Shown here: positions 37,474-64,000 of the stretch, in pieces | Position numbering within the stretch: the first letter of the stretch is position 1 | Layout: every line of letters starts with the position of its first letter | Source of the DNA: Paraspadella gotoi | Lineage: Eukaryota; Chaetognatha | Direction of reading: 5' to 3' | Assembly (NCBI GenBank): GCA_051294375.1 | Contig: CM119264.1 | Coordinates: 18,209,454 to 18,273,453 of the forward strand | DNA: 64,000 nucleotides | Made by a program: the position numbers and the translations under genes | Notes under the pieces: generated by a model | Told to the model about the DNA's origin: nothing | What the model saw: the letters and a program-made list of their open reading frames with translations, nothing else | Database searches by the model: none

Positions 37474-39223
37474 AAAAAAAAGGAAAGAAAGTAAAAGAGT
37501 AAAAGTTGCGTGCTGTTTAAAAAATAAATAAAAAATGAGTGATAATCTTGTCTTCGGGGATAAAAAGAGCATCAAACGAACTTCGCTTTTCACTATTTTC
37601 GGTTGTAACAGTTTTTCATAACCACCCAGGAAATGATTTTTTTTTATGTTTTAAGTTCGGACGGAAGGCTTCGTATTTGATCGAAGTACGTAATTATCCC
37701 CGATCATCCAAATCGAATAGGTCCGGAAAAAATTGAAAATATTTTTATTTTAACTTAGTGTAAGAGTATATGGTTAATTCGTTATGGTTATGGTTAATAT
37801 TCCATTTTCCAATTTGGATTTATTTGTTTGAATCAAGGGTTTTTCATCAAAATTTAAAAGTTACTACTAGTAGTGTGTATGAATTGGCGGTTTTTATTTC
37901 TTGTGGTTTTCTACGGTATGCGTCAAACTAATGAAATGGATTGTAAAATTACGCAGTTGTGTGTCTTCGTTGCTCAGCGTAACCAAATGAGGACCGCAGA
38001 TGAGTCTGAGGAAAAGAGTGATTCATAAAACAAAACTAAAAAAAAAGGATAAATAAATAAAAAACAAACAGAAAACTCGAACAAAAGTTAAAAAAATATA
38101 GTTAAACTTCTTTTTCTTGTTTTTCATTTTCTTTTTTGGTTTTTATATTTTCGTTTTCGCGGAGTAAATCCGCTTCGAATGTGACGGTTATGAATTGGAA
38201 AAGGGGAGATCCGGCTGGCGGTTGTCGTCGTGAGTTTCCTCTCCCCGATCCTTCCCTTCGCCCGATTATCACCAAGTCGATCGAGGATTTCACGCCCGAT
38301 CCGCCTTTCGACCACCCTCACTGTGAAAGAGAAAGTTCCGGTACTGCTTCCTGACCCTTCGGCGAGACTAACGGCACCACTGACCCATAAGCTTCTTCTT
38401 TCACCCCAGCCCCGCAATCCAAGCTTCTTCTTTCACCCCAGCCCCGCACCCCAATCTCCTTTTACAACTCCCAATATCCTCCCAGATCTTTTCTTATCGA
38501 GCGTCCGTTCTCCTTCCCCCCCCGCTCCTCCCCCTCCTCCAAACCCCGTCGAGGACTCCGACTCTTCGGCACCAGAAAGCGAGGCGAGTGTCGAGGGTTA
38601 AAGTCCCGTCAAAACTTTCTCACGATTTTAAAAATGAATCTCATCTCTCGTTTCATCACCTCAAAGCTTTTCTCATTCTCTCTGGTGCTAAGTGCTTATA
38701 TCCCAATCTTATTTTCTCTTTTTTTTTCACCTGATCTCATCTGGTCTCAACTCATCATATGTTATCATTCGTAGACTCAACACGGAACCCGAAAAGAACC
38801 CGTGGCGCCGTTTGCTGCCAAAAATTACCCCCCCTAAAAATTATTATCTTTTAAAAAAAAAAAAAAAAATTTCTTCTTAATATTCTAGAATCTCGCAACG
38901 ATTCTCTGGGGGGCGTTGTCACTTTTTTTTATTCTGTGTGATAACAGTTGCGCGACTTCAACTTCAAAGAGTTTGATTCAGAAAAAGAATAATGAATGCG
39001 CTAAAAAGTGAATAACTAAACAAGAAAGCCAAACCGATAGACTGTTCGATATTTTACTTTGTATATGAAACAAAAACAGTGAATGGAATTTTAAAACTCG
39101 AGTCTTGAAAGCAATAATATGATTATTTTCATTTTTTTGCGTTGGGCGGCTGCCCAAAAGCCAACAGATTGGAAATTAATACTTAAGAATGTTCCCAGTG
39201 GCATCGTCGTTAAAAGTTACATT

Positions 39224-39240
39224 CAAGTCGAAACATGTCC
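39224..39240 (+). repeat. 3' half of a hammerhead-like repeat
   Basis: AAGTCGAAACATGTCC matches the downstream half of the family; no CTGANGA is present upstream. Confidence 0.35.
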
Positions 39241-39955
39241 CGTTTATGTATTAAATATCATTGTTGTTAAAAAAAAAGAAAAATTGTTTTTGTTAATAAT
39301 TAAAAACACAACCAAAAGAAAGAATCAATAAACAATCAAAGATATTAGAAATTATCATCTAAAATAAAGTTTAATAGATAAACACTTATACGTACTACAT
39401 CATTAAATGTCTATTTAATAATGATAATTAATGACATATGATGTAAATAAAAATTACAAAAATATAAAATGAATAAATTATAATTTTTTTTTATTTAATA
39501 AAAAATATTTTTTGGATAAAACTTCAAGTTTAATAGTGAATCGTGGTTTCGATGTCTTAAGTATCCGAGAATTCGAGAGAAAGAGAAAAAAAGTTGAGTA
39601 AACAGATTTAAAGAAGGCGAGAAATGGTTAATGTTCCCTTTGAAACTGGCGTTGGCTCGTTTTTGTCTCTAAGGATCACTCTATTCTAAATCCACCCTAA
39701 TCTTTGGTCTCGAACGAAAAAAAAGAGAGAATATTAATCGGGGGAAACAATTGTAAGGAATGTAAGCCGCGTTTGTTGGAAAGAAGGGAAAGAAGGTAAA
39801 TAAAGAAAGCAGATACAGAGAAAAGAAAAATATAGAAAGAAATATAGAAGGAAAGTAAGATATAAAAACCTCAAAAAAAGGCCGACCGAAACCAAAAAAT
39901 AAAAAAATTCAAAAATAAATAAATTAATAAATAAATTAAATAATTATATAATTAA

Positions 39956-39989
<34 letters not shown>

Positions 39990-40367
39990 AAATAAATAAA
40001 TAATAAATAAATAAATAAATAATAAATAAAAAAATATAAAAGAAATAAATGAATAAAAAATAAAAAAGAGAGAAAGAAATAAAGATAAGGAACAGAAAGA
40101 AAGAAAGAAAAAGAGTGAGAGACAAGAGTTTATTACGACATCCAAGGCAACCGTAGGCCGTGAGAATTCGCGTCGTTTTTGGTTCCTTTTTTTTTTCATT
40201 TTTTATCGCTCTTATTTTTTTTTTTTTTTTTCGTTCGCGATTTTTCGACGAACTTTGTTCACTTTTTTCCTATTTATCGGTTTTTTTTTCTCTCTTAAAC
40301 AAAAGATTTCAACCTGGAATCGCGAAGGATCGAATTTAGAACGAGGTTTCAATCGTGACGAGGAAAC

Positions 40368-40410
<43 letters not shown>

Positions 40411-40759
40411 CACGAATTCGATTTTGAACTTCCGCCATTCGATCGACGTCAAAAAAAGATTTCATGTACTTTACATTCTTAATTTTAGATTTAATAACTT
40501 AAACTTCATTATTTTTTATTCTCAATCGTAACTTAATAAAACATTTTTTCAGGACTCAAAAAGATTAGTGAGAAAAATAGGCAGGCTCGAGACGGGTCGG
40601 GACTGGCCCGCCACTGGGTGCAGGTAAAAAGATAAATGAAAGACGCAAATAGGAAGTTAAGTCAGAGTTTAGTAATGCAATTCGAAGGATTGATAATCAG
40701 AGATAAGGAATGTGAAAAAACGCGTGGGACACATAGCACTCTTGATAGCGGCCCCGGTA

Positions 40760-40812
<53 letters not shown>

Positions 40813-41157
40813 GAGAGAGAGAGAGAGAGAGAATGTACATCGTTAATTCGGCGAGAAACACGATTTCTTGTTTTCTTAAACGGGCGATAATACAATGTTA
40901 ATAACCTCTCGACAATCGTAATGGGTCGATGAGAGAAAGTTAAACAAATGTTCGTCTGGCTTTTTTTCCCATTTTTTTGTCGATCCTTGAATGGGTTTGG
41001 TTCTGGTGGTTAATTGAATGATTGATCAGTAAATGAGAAGACTGTTTGATTGGTTTGTTTATTTGTTTTAGATGTTTATTTGTTAAAAATCGCAATTCGG
41101 AAAAGTTAAAGCGATATAAAGAAGAATAATCGTTCGACCGAAGTCGCTCCTCCTTCC

Positions 41158-41243
<86 letters not shown>

Positions 41244-41753
41244 CTTTTTACGAATTTCGAGTTCTTCGAATTCCAGGGTGGTTCATCGTTGTCATCATCA
41301 TCATCATCATCATCATCATCTTCGTCGTCCTCGTCGTCGTCGTCGTCGTCGTCGTCATTTTCAATATCGTTTTCTTTACTCATCTTAGTTATCGTAAATG
41401 TTCTTTCGGGTTAATTAGTTTATATCATTGTCAGCCTCATTGTCAACATTTTATTTTACCCAAAGGCAATAGAAAGACGTTGGTGGCGGCATCGGCGTCT
41501 TGTCTGATGACGACGTTGACGACAACCATGACGACGACGACGACGACGTTCTAGTTACGAATTTTTAAAAGTTAAAAAAGAAAAATTGAAGCGAAGTCGT
41601 CGGTGTGCTTATCTCTCGTCGAAACAATCATTTATCTTTTTTAAAATTCCATTTGCCAATAACTCTCGGTGTAATCTGACGTCTCCGTCTTTTTCGTCGT
41701 CGACGTAATACTTTTTATGTTCCAACGAACATTCGACCCTGAGAATCTTGAGT

Positions 41754-41828
<75 letters not shown>

Positions 41829-41983
41829 CGACGAGAAAATGTTTTTGTTCTTTTGTTTAGGATTAAGTTTACTCCATTCACAAAAACGAAATTTTTCTCT
41901 TTTGTTTTGCTTTGCGATCTCAAACAAGAAGAGAATATGTGAGAAAAATCTTTTCCATAACAGGAGGGATCGACGTGGCGCCG

Positions 41984-42017
<34 letters not shown>

Positions 42018-42030
42018 AGAGAGAGAGAGA

Positions 42031-42074
<44 letters not shown>

Positions 42075-42119
42075 CGCAAGAACAAGAACAAGAAAAGGCC
42101 GGGCATTTTTCTCCTAATC

Positions 42120-42215
42120 AGTCACTTCCGGTGGATCGAGGAGACTAGACCAATGAACAGCGAAGATCGAGGATCGAGTCAGCCAATCACGAATCGAATT
42201 TTCCACGTGATCCTC
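42120..42215. promoter_or_regulatory. Promoter-like cluster: ETS, two CCAAT, E-box
   Basis: Within about 90 bp there are CACTTCCGGT at 42123-42132, CCAAT at 42150 and 42183, and CACGTG at 42204. These motifs often mark animal housekeeping promoters. No transcript start or adjoining exon could be identified. Confidence 0.3.
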
Positions 42216-43591
42216 TTAGAAGAAGAAAGAAGAGGAGGAATGAGAAGAGGAAGAAGAAGAGGGAATGCAAAGAGGGCGGAGTTTGGGCGGCGGCCGCGGC
42301 TGCCGCGGCTGTCGCTGCGTCGGAGGGGGTTTTGACGATGCTGCCGGAATCTCTTCGGCAGTTGCTGCAGCAAATAACGCCGACAACGTGCTTGGCTGCA
42401 TTGTTTGTTTCATTTGCCATTTGTAATCATGATTTTTTTAGGTTTCCATCATCCTAACGATCATAATTGTTACAATCAATTAATCGTCATTGTCATTATC
42501 ATTGTCATTGTCATCGTCATTTTCATCGTCATTTTCATTTTCATTTTCATTTTCATCGTCAATTTAGCCGAATTTAAGATCTCTCCGAATTTTCGAATAA
42601 AACGAAAGATTCTGCACTGTTAATTTAATATTTATTTAAAAGCCCTGGTCTAAAAATTATGAGTAAATCTTTCCGTATCTTATCCTTCTGATTTATTTTC
42701 TGATATTTTTACTTTTTCGTGAACTTTCTTATTAATTTTATTTCCCATATTTATCAAAGTTGCTAAACGTTTTAAATGAAAATTTATAGTTCTTCGTTTC
42801 AAGTTGAAATACGGTCAGATTTTCGAGAAAAAAATTAAGTGAATAAGGAAAAAATTAATTAAATACTAGATGCACGTAAAAACTTTATAAATACGACGAC
42901 GTTTTCGTACGGGGCGACCTCCGTCCGTCAATTTAAAATAATTAGTCAGTGAAAGCGTGAGGTGAGAGATAAAGAGAGAGAGAGATTGATTAAGAGAGAC
43001 TTCGAGTAAAGGATGGAGATGAAGGAGAGACGACGATGAGAGGAGGAGAGATCGTAGGAGACATAGGTAGGAGTGGTAGAGACTCTGCTGAGAAGAGCGA
43101 GTTGGGAGTATGATTGAGGATGGGGTGGCGGGATTGGAATGCGCTGACGATGGGATCTCGTGGAGAGAGAGAGAGAGAGAGAAAGAAAGAAAGAGAGAGA
43201 GAAAGAGAGAATGTTTTATTGATCTATGTAAAAAACGAAAATAAGAATTACAATTATAAATCAGTTGCCGAATTTAAAATGAAAATGTTTGTCAATGAGA
43301 CAAAAAATGGTTGGTCGGTGAGACAAATTAAGTCGGAACCGCGGAACTCATCGCACCAAAAACATCCTTTTCGTAACCCTACCGCGACCGCGCTTCCCAT
43401 TCACGACATTAGATCAAACGGGCGAGCGGTGAATCCAAAGAAATCCCCCTTTCGTCTTGTGAGGCGAAAGGGAAGAAGAAGTATCTTCGGAAATCCATCG
43501 CGAAAACGTGGGAATTCGAGAAGAAAAAAAAAGGAGAAAAGAAAAGCAAAGACAAACTTCCTCTGCTCCACTTTGAAGCCAACAAAGGATG

Positions 43592-43682
<91 letters not shown>

Positions 43683-44076
43683 ATATTCCACTCTTTTTGA
43701 GAGCCATTGCGTCGCCATCAGAGCCGGCACCCCGCGGGTCAGGCCGTGACGTAATGTGACGTCACGTCGGCAAACAAGGCAAAAAAAATTTTTCTCCCGG
43801 TTTCTCCTTTTATATCTTTTTTTCATTTTCATTTTTATTTCTTTAATAATTTTTTTTTTCGATCGATAAAAATACCAACCATTTTTTTTTCAAAAGTATA
43901 TGTTTACAATTTAAAAAAGACCTCTGCGTACATACCGATTTCTCTCCGATATGATTTGATTTAAATTATAATTAAAATAAAATTATTATATATTATATAC
44001 TGTTTTATAATCATAATTATATATTAATTACCTTTTATTTCCGAAATTGTCCCTATTATCTGCGACTACGATCCAA

Positions 44077-44141
44077 CCGGAAGTGCGTTGGCCGGAAGTA
44101 AACGGTGAGCCGGAAGTGAGACCGGAAGCGAGTCCGGAAGT
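44077..44141 (+). promoter_or_regulatory. Five tandem CCGGAAGT/C (ETS-type) sites
   Basis: CCGGAAGY occurs at 44077, 44092, 44110, 44122 and 44134, all on the same strand, spaced 12-18 bp. This is the ETS/GABP core. It may be a regulatory cluster or a short minisatellite that happens to carry the core. Confidence 0.4.
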
Positions 44142-48458
<4,317 letters not shown>

Positions 48459-49465
48459 GCATATCCTGAATTGAACAAAGGAGGTCAGAAAACAGGAAGT
48501 GGACCTGTTGATTTAGAATGAATGGCCCCGTCGAACCCGGATTCGTCGTTGCCATCGTCATCGTCTTTGCCATCGTCATCGTCATCGTCTTCGCCATCGT
48601 CGTGGTCGTCGGGTCAAAATCCGATATTCAAATAAAAAGAGGAATCCTTTTTCGGTCCGCGGGTCGATCTCTCTTTCAACGCGATTTGCTTCTTTCGGTT
48701 TTCTTTCTTTTTGTTAGACCAATTTCGAAGGGACGGCGTCTTCCGTAACTAAGATTCACCGACCACAATCCCAATGCTCCTGCAACACTAAATCCATTTC
48801 TAACCAATCCCCACCAACCCAGCTCGAGTCCCCCCTCTCCCCTTTTTCAATCTTCAAAACCGAAAACCCTCTAGTACGCATTGAACTCCCGAGTGGTCGT
48901 TGTTGTTGTTGCTGAAACGACCACTGGATGATCCCGTTTTTCCCGAACGAATGGGAAAAAAAGAAACGATAGAATAGCAAAGTCGGCCGACGCCTCGACT
49001 CGACCACCCAGGGGCCTTTACGGTTGCCATGGTTTCGAACGGTGGTTGTTTCTTGGTATTTCTCTTCGCGAGAGGCTCACGGATTATCGAGTCGACGACG
49101 GAGAAGAAAACAACGGGATTCGTTTCCACTTTTTTTTTTCGAAGGAGAAGAAGAAACGAAGGAGAGAATTTGGGTTTAAAGAGTCGAGGATCAAATATCG
49201 AATTGACTTCGAACTTCGAGCACCCAAAATATCGCGACGACAGTCTATGGGTCTGAGAAAAGAATAGCTTCGGGGATCTCCGTGAAGGTAGGTGAACCGT
49301 TGAGTCTTCTGGACAACAAAGAATCATACATACCCAAACCTCGACAATGCAGTATGCAATGCATGTGTCTCGCTATGCTATGGTATGCCATGGTTTGCTA
49401 TGCTATGAAGGGCTAGACCCGATTTAATCAATAATATTTTATCAGATAGTTTCGTTGAGTAAGGT

Positions 49466-49644
49466 GATTAGCAACAAAAAAAACTAATTTGAGATTCGAC
49501 AACGATTTGTTTATTTATGAACGGACATGTTTCGACTTTGTTTTCAAACGCTGATGAAGACTTGAAAACAAAGTCGAAACTTATCAGTTCATAAATCAAC
49601 AAATCATTGTTGAATCTCAAATTCGTTTTTTTTTTTTTGCTAAT
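49466..49644. repeat. ~180-bp foldback repeat with hammerhead-like core at its centre
   Basis: Arms GATTAGCAACAAAAAAAACT (left) and its complement (right) extend through ATTTGAGATTC and AACGATTTGT. The centre on the plus strand reads CTGATGA (49551), A, GACTTG, AAAA, CAAAGTC, GAAAC. A direct repeat ATCAGATAGTTTC occurs at 49441 and 49643. Confidence 0.7.
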
Positions 49645-49920
49645 CAGATAGTTTCCAAAACAATTCATCATCATAACCGCGACCGGGGCTTTCGTTCAAA
49701 GGAGTTTTTGTCGGGACCTCTCGTCGGCCTCTCAGGGATCTTCTCGCCGCAGGTATTTCCTTTAAACGAACGTTGTTAACTAAAAAGGAATTTTAATTTC
49801 GGAATCGACCAAAACTTTTTCTTTACTTGTGACTCGAAATGATTTACCTTCGCGAAAAACCTTAAATTACTTTTCTTTTTTTTTTTTGAGTTGCCGCCGC
49901 GAATTAGGCTGCAGCTGTAA

Positions 49921-49922
<2 letters not shown>

Positions 49923-49994
<72 letters not shown>

Positions 49995-50943
49995 CATATA
50001 AAGTTTGGAAACCGAGCGTATATGATACAGCCCCGGGACCGTAGGACGTCTCGCGTCTATTAAGGGAACCAAACGAGCATTAAAATACGCCTAACCTCCG
50101 AAAAAACATTCCCGCTAATTAAGGGAGACCCGCTTCGTTCAATCCTTTTTCATCCGGTTCTGAACCTCCCCCCCCTTTTTTTTTCCAGGCGGGCATTTTC
50201 GAGGTAATCATTTTTAATGAAAGAGTTCAACAATGTCGTTGAGTCATCGTCGTCGTCGTCGTCGTCGTCGTCGTTGAAGCTCGAGTGATTATTGGCCATC
50301 ATCGCTTTGGAAGGGTTGACGTCACGCGTCCGAGATTATTACCCTGATCGAAAACTGGAAATCCTTTCCCCCACACACACACACACTTCGGGGTTTTAGG
50401 GACGAAAAGTTGTTGTTGTCGTCATCGTCGTCGGCGTCTTCTCTGACGTCAGGATAATTGTTTCGCCAGTGATTCGAATTGGGCGGCTTTCGTCATCATC
50501 GTCATCAAAAATATACTGGGACATCAATGACCGTTTTTAATCTTGTTTAGTACTTCGGATCAAGTTCAGGAACCTTTCACTGTTGCTCTCCCAAAACCAA
50601 TTCTGTTCTCAATATAACTGTTATTTTCCCCCCAATAATTGTAAGTTTGAAACAGTTGTTTTCTAATCACATTTAGGTTTTTGCTGCACGTGTCAATTAT
50701 TGGCTGCACCACTCTGCTGAACGAACGCGACACAAATTAATCTTTGCCTAGTTATCCAGGCTTTGGTACACTTGTTGCTATGATTCCCTCACCTGACCGT
50801 TTTGGGATCTTTCCCACTCTTGACAGCCTTTGGGGTCACTTGAGTTGACGGTTCTCAATTTTCCCACGCCGACGACGACGACGTTGTGACGGCGGCCTAC
50901 TAATCGACGTTTTTTTTTGCCTCAGTAATCAAAACTAATTCCC

Positions 50944-50977
<34 letters not shown>

Positions 50978-51661
50978 CGTCCCTCTGTCTGAGTTAAATC
51001 TAGTTCAAACTGACAGACGAGGGACGAATTGTAAATTGAAACGACAAAATAAGTGATTAATCGTAACTTGGTTGTTATTAAACGCGAAAGTGCGAAATCA
51101 ATTTTTTCAGTTTTTACCATATAACTGATATCTTACACGCACATAAAACGTTCTCAACAAGAGTTTAGGATCAACCCTTTGACTTAAAGACTCGCATTGA
51201 TTCGTGATGTCGCTTTCGAATTTCCGCTTCGGTCGGAACTTTCGTCCCCGAATCGACGAGGATTTCAAAAAAACGTAAACCTGTCGCGATTTTGGCATTC
51301 TTAAGGTCGGCCGCTCATTTTTGACTCTTTGTTCGAAATCATAGTCGTCGCTAATAATTGAAGGATCTTCATGAGGATAAAAAATGACTCGGAAAATCCG
51401 CCCCGTGGTTGCGAAGCGAAGAAGGAAATGATCCGACTGGTTTTTCTTTCTCGCGTTTTCGGTCACAAAGTTCTTCAAATGGCGAGTGATTAAATCCAAA
51501 AAGAATTTCGAGTATGAATCTCGCTCTCGCCCGCCAATTAACATTCCTTTCTGACTCCGAAAGGAACAATCTCACTCTTAGTTTTCCCCCAAATCAGTCA
51601 ACCATATATCGTTTGATTTTTTTAGTCGTTAACTCAGTCAGTCTGTCAGTTGGTCACTCTG

Positions 51662-51709
<48 letters not shown>

Positions 51710-51712
51710 TTT

Positions 51713-51808
<96 letters not shown>

Positions 51809-51849
51809 TTCTTTTTTTCTTATTTAAGGAATCGGTGATTTCTCGGACC
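49923..51849. other. Intergenic stretch upstream of the EF-hand gene
   Basis: (CT)n at 49923-49996 and 50947-50974, (GTC)n at about 50240-50275, and a (TTTC)n tract of about 165 bp at 51660-51825 ending 25 bp before the chosen start codon of the EF-hand gene. No other gene supported. Confidence 0.6.
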
Positions 51850-61120
<9,271 letters not shown>

Positions 61121-64000
61121 TCGACGTCGGACGTTGGAGGTCCAACACCGCGATCATTTCGTCGTTGATTCGGAAAAGAGTTTTTCTTTCTCAGCTATTA
61201 TTCCTCATTTTTATTCTTTTTTTTATTCAAAGAGATAAATCAAGGATATTGGTGCTGTGCCAAATTTGCCATTAATTCTTAAGAACATTTGAATTTAAAA
61301 CGAGAAACTTTCAAATAATCATTATGAATAAGTTAAATTTTTTTTTAATCGGTGCTAAATACAATGTTGTGGCTAGAAACTGTTATATTTTAATTAAGAT
61401 TTTTAGTCTTTTATTAGTTAATTCTAAAAGTGAAATTATTCCGAGATGATATTGATGTGATGACATAAAATGCAGCTTGAACAATTTCATTAAATATAAG
61501 ATAACAAAAACCATAAAATAAGAAAAGAAAAATTTTCAATCGGGAAAAAAAGATACGGAATCGAAAAAATGGAAAGAAACATAAAACGATGACATATTGG
61601 GCGGATTTGCAGCCTTTTCCCTTTTCGGGGATGAAAAGATAATCTTGATTCACGTGGAGCGTAAAAGAGGAAAAATCATTAAAATGTTTTCTTCTCTTTT
61701 ATTTCATTTTTTAAAAATTTCCTTATTCCTTTTTTTTAAAGAAAAAAGTCAGACCATGATCTAAAAATGGAAAAAAGAAAAAAAGAAAGAAGAAAAACAA
61801 AGAAAAGGTTTTTAAGAAAGCAACGATTAACCGCACACATGCGCTAAATTCTCGCACGCTTTCACACACGCTCGCACTCACGCTCGCACGCGCCCTCACA
61901 CTCTGGAGAGATGGGCTATTTTCGGTGCTGGTCTTTCTTCTTTCACCGAATTCAACCAAGCGACAGTCTCTCGGTTCGTAAGTGAGAATCTCGTTTGTCG
62001 GTTGACGAGACGAAAGAAAAACAGTTCGGACGACGTTAACGCCGACCGTAAAAGCATCGTCGCAGAGAATCTTGTTTTTCTTTTGTTTCCATTTCTGAGC
62101 ATTCTTGTTTTTTTTTGGTGGCTTTTTTTCATAAGTTCCTTATGTTTTTTTTCAAAGTCCATATAAAAAAGGTATAAGCTTCGTATGCATAATGATTTAT
62201 GTTTTGGTATAGATTATAGAAGCATATCCTTCGACATTTTTTCACTACATTACACTACCCATCACTCTTAGGTAAATGCAACTTCTCATAACCGTGAGCT
62301 CAACTTGCTCCGTCAAACGGCGACTAAATAAATCTATCGTTAAACCACCCAAAACCACCCAAAACCACGCAAAACCAAGAGACCGACGCCAAAAATGGTG
62401 CCGTTTCTCTTTCACTTGGTCGGCTTCGTCGATCGCGCGGCGTCGAGAAATGGCGGGAAAATTCGAATTTCAAACAAAAGACAAATTCGACGTCGTTCAT
62501 TTTAACCGTGGCGGAAACGGGACAGAAAATACTGAAAGTCAAAGGAGATATTGACTTCTCTAGAGTCAAGTCCCAGTATCGAAAATAAATGAACGGATCC
62601 AACTTATGCAAATAGTTTTGTTTTGACAGTGAATCACAATTGATGTCGCTAAAAGGGCATTCGGTAAAGCGGGCGCCTTGGTCTTAAAAGCGAATTCAGC
62701 GAATTCATGGACGTTTAGTAGCACGTTCGATGGCGCGTGCGATGGGGCGTGCGATGGGGCGTGCGATGGCGCGTGAATAGTAGCGGCAATGAAGTCGACG
62801 TTATGGGTTTTTAAATGTTCTTTTCGAGATTTATCAACTATTTAATTGCCTTTTCCGCTTTGTTCTCTATATAAGTTAACATTAAAAGACAGAAAGCTGT
62901 TTCTGGCTGCAAAAATCTATAAGCAAACATTTAAAAAAAATAATAATAAATTCACTAAATTGACGCGTACCATAATGATAATATTAAAAAAAAAATCGAC
63001 GCGTGGGGATGCCTTATCGCTCTGACGCTTTTTTTTTTTTCGTTTTATTATTTCTTTTCCTTTTTTTAAATGTCTTTCAGCTTTTTCTCTTTTGTCTCTC
63101 GTCCGCTACACTGCGCCTTCTGTCTGAATTTGTCTTTCGGTAAACAAAAGCCTCACTTTAATTTCTCTCCGAGGACGACGCAGACGACGATAGAGACGAC
63201 GGTGATGGCGACGACGGCGAATACAAATTTTATTTTCTTCTTAACTCATTTTTCATCCTTTCTTTTATTTTCTGAAACGTCGATGCGTCGCTATAGCAAA
63301 CTTTTTTTCATGGTCGTTGGAAAAAAAAATTTATATAGCATATTTAGTTGGTGTCCAAAGATTAAAAATATTTATCATCGTTTTTAAATAAAACCTTTTT
63401 ACCAAAAAACAAAAGAGAAAGAATGAATAATAGAAAATCTGAGAATCCAGAAAATAAAGAAATAAAAAAAAATTAATAATAACATACAATTTTTTAAGCA
63501 TATTCTATGAATGTTTGAATCCCCAGAAATATAGCCTTTTGTAGTTTGGGCCATTGTTTCTAAATTACTCTGCTGCCTTTCTTTTTCGGCGATAATCTCT
63601 AATGAAAACACAAACAAAACAAATTCTCGTTCTTTTTTTTTGTTTTTTTTTTAACTGGACGGAATGTGGGGACAATGACAACCCTTCCGTATAATTTAAG
63701 TTTGTAGAGAAATTCGGAAATATTATTTCCCCATCTACATGATTACTTGAGGATAATTGTCAACGTTACTTCTATTTTTCAGTTACTTTTTCAAACTTTT
63801 CAAACGAAGCCAAACACTTTTGAGAGCCGGGAAGAGATCTCTCTCCAAATTTTTTTCTTCCTTTTGCGTCTGTTTTTACGCCAGTTTGTTGACTGTCAAT
63901 TTCGTTTGGAGGAGAAAAAAAAAAAGGGCGCGTTTTTGGACTCGAGACTCTGGAGAGGCTGAAAACCTCGAAGGGGGTTGGCGGCGAGAGTCTCGTGGCC
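61121..64000. other. 3' flank: no gene recognised
   Basis: AT-rich DNA. Local features are a cluster of CGCTCGCAC-type repeats near 61860-61900, three ACCACCCAAA-type repeats at 62343-62370, an E2F-like TGGCGGGAAAA at 62451-62461, and a ten-base GCGTGCGATGG array at 62727-62775. No reading frame shows family resemblance. Confidence 0.55.

Larger units (their letters stand above)
36741..44040. other. Intergenic stretch rich in microsatellites
   Basis: No supported gene. It holds (GAAA)n at 37400-37490, a 32-bp exact-type tandem duplication at 38389-38452, (AAAT)n at 39905-40050, (GAC)n at 40367-40412, (GA)n at 40763-40832, 41161-41240 and 41996-42071, (CT)n at 41757-41826 and 43600-43680, ATC/GTC triplets at 41297-41360, and a half hammerhead-like copy at 39224-39240. 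Confidence 0.6.

Noticed and set aside
43114-43749. 211-codon plus-strand frame
   Set aside because: Its core is a GA tract and a CT tract joined by basic low-complexity sequence.
51514-51849. Upstream extension of the EF-hand gene frame through a (TTTC)n tract
   Set aside because: It would encode repeated Phe/Leu/Ser from a microsatellite; an acceptor-like AG lies just before the chosen ATG.

Overview
The window is nuclear DNA from a metazoan, most likely an invertebrate, in a draft assembly with four runs of N. The genes are split by spliceosomal introns, and three of the four belong to recognisable animal families: a DEG/ENaC (ASIC-like) channel, an ASPG-type asparaginase, and a ZYG11/ZER1-family E3 receptor. 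Coding exons are GC-rich at third positions. The rest is AT-rich and full of simple repeats, above all (GA)n/(CT)n tracts of 30-140 bp, plus (GAC/GTC)n, (TTTC)n, (AAAT)n and (TAA)n. The species cannot be named from the sequence.

Layout. (1) 2044-3019 (+) holds three exons of the cytoplasmic N-terminus of a DEG/ENaC channel. Its next exon, with the first transmembrane segment, is 26.7 kb away at 29724-29891. I saw no ectodomain or TM2 exons in the window. (2) The 26.7-kb intron contains a non-autonomous hAT-type element with an 8-bp target duplication (9935-11572), a decayed Tc1-type transposon (about 20994-22452), two minisatellites, a segment duplicated across an assembly gap, and many microsatellites. 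(3) 30217-31891 (+) is a three-exon type I L-asparaginase without the ankyrin tail of vertebrate ASPG. (4) 33182-36367 (-) is an intronless 1061-codon ZYG11/ZER1-like gene, tail-to-tail with the asparaginase. (5) 36368-51849 has no gene I can support, but it has dense microsatellites and three CpG-rich, promoter-like spots with clustered ETS or CCAAT motifs. (6) 51850-61120 (+) is a gene of about 22 exons for a roughly 1,380-residue protein built from mostly degenerate EF-hands. (7) 61121-64000 has no recognised gene.

Two patterns run across the window. First, of about 25 introns whose splice phases I could match by hand, three use GC-AG ends (one in the asparaginase, two in the EF-hand gene), far above the usual animal fraction of about one percent. 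Second, a dispersed repeat family carries a hammerhead-ribozyme-like core (CTGANGA, a short stem, GAAAC, then GTC) in at least five fair copies and several degenerate ones; two copies are large foldback palindromes. A second small family, with terminal inverted repeats of about 48 bp, has two partial copies. The genes do not form an obvious functional unit. They are ordinary eukaryotic neighbours: ion channel, amino-acid hydrolase, ubiquitin-ligase adaptor and calcium-binding-type scaffold.
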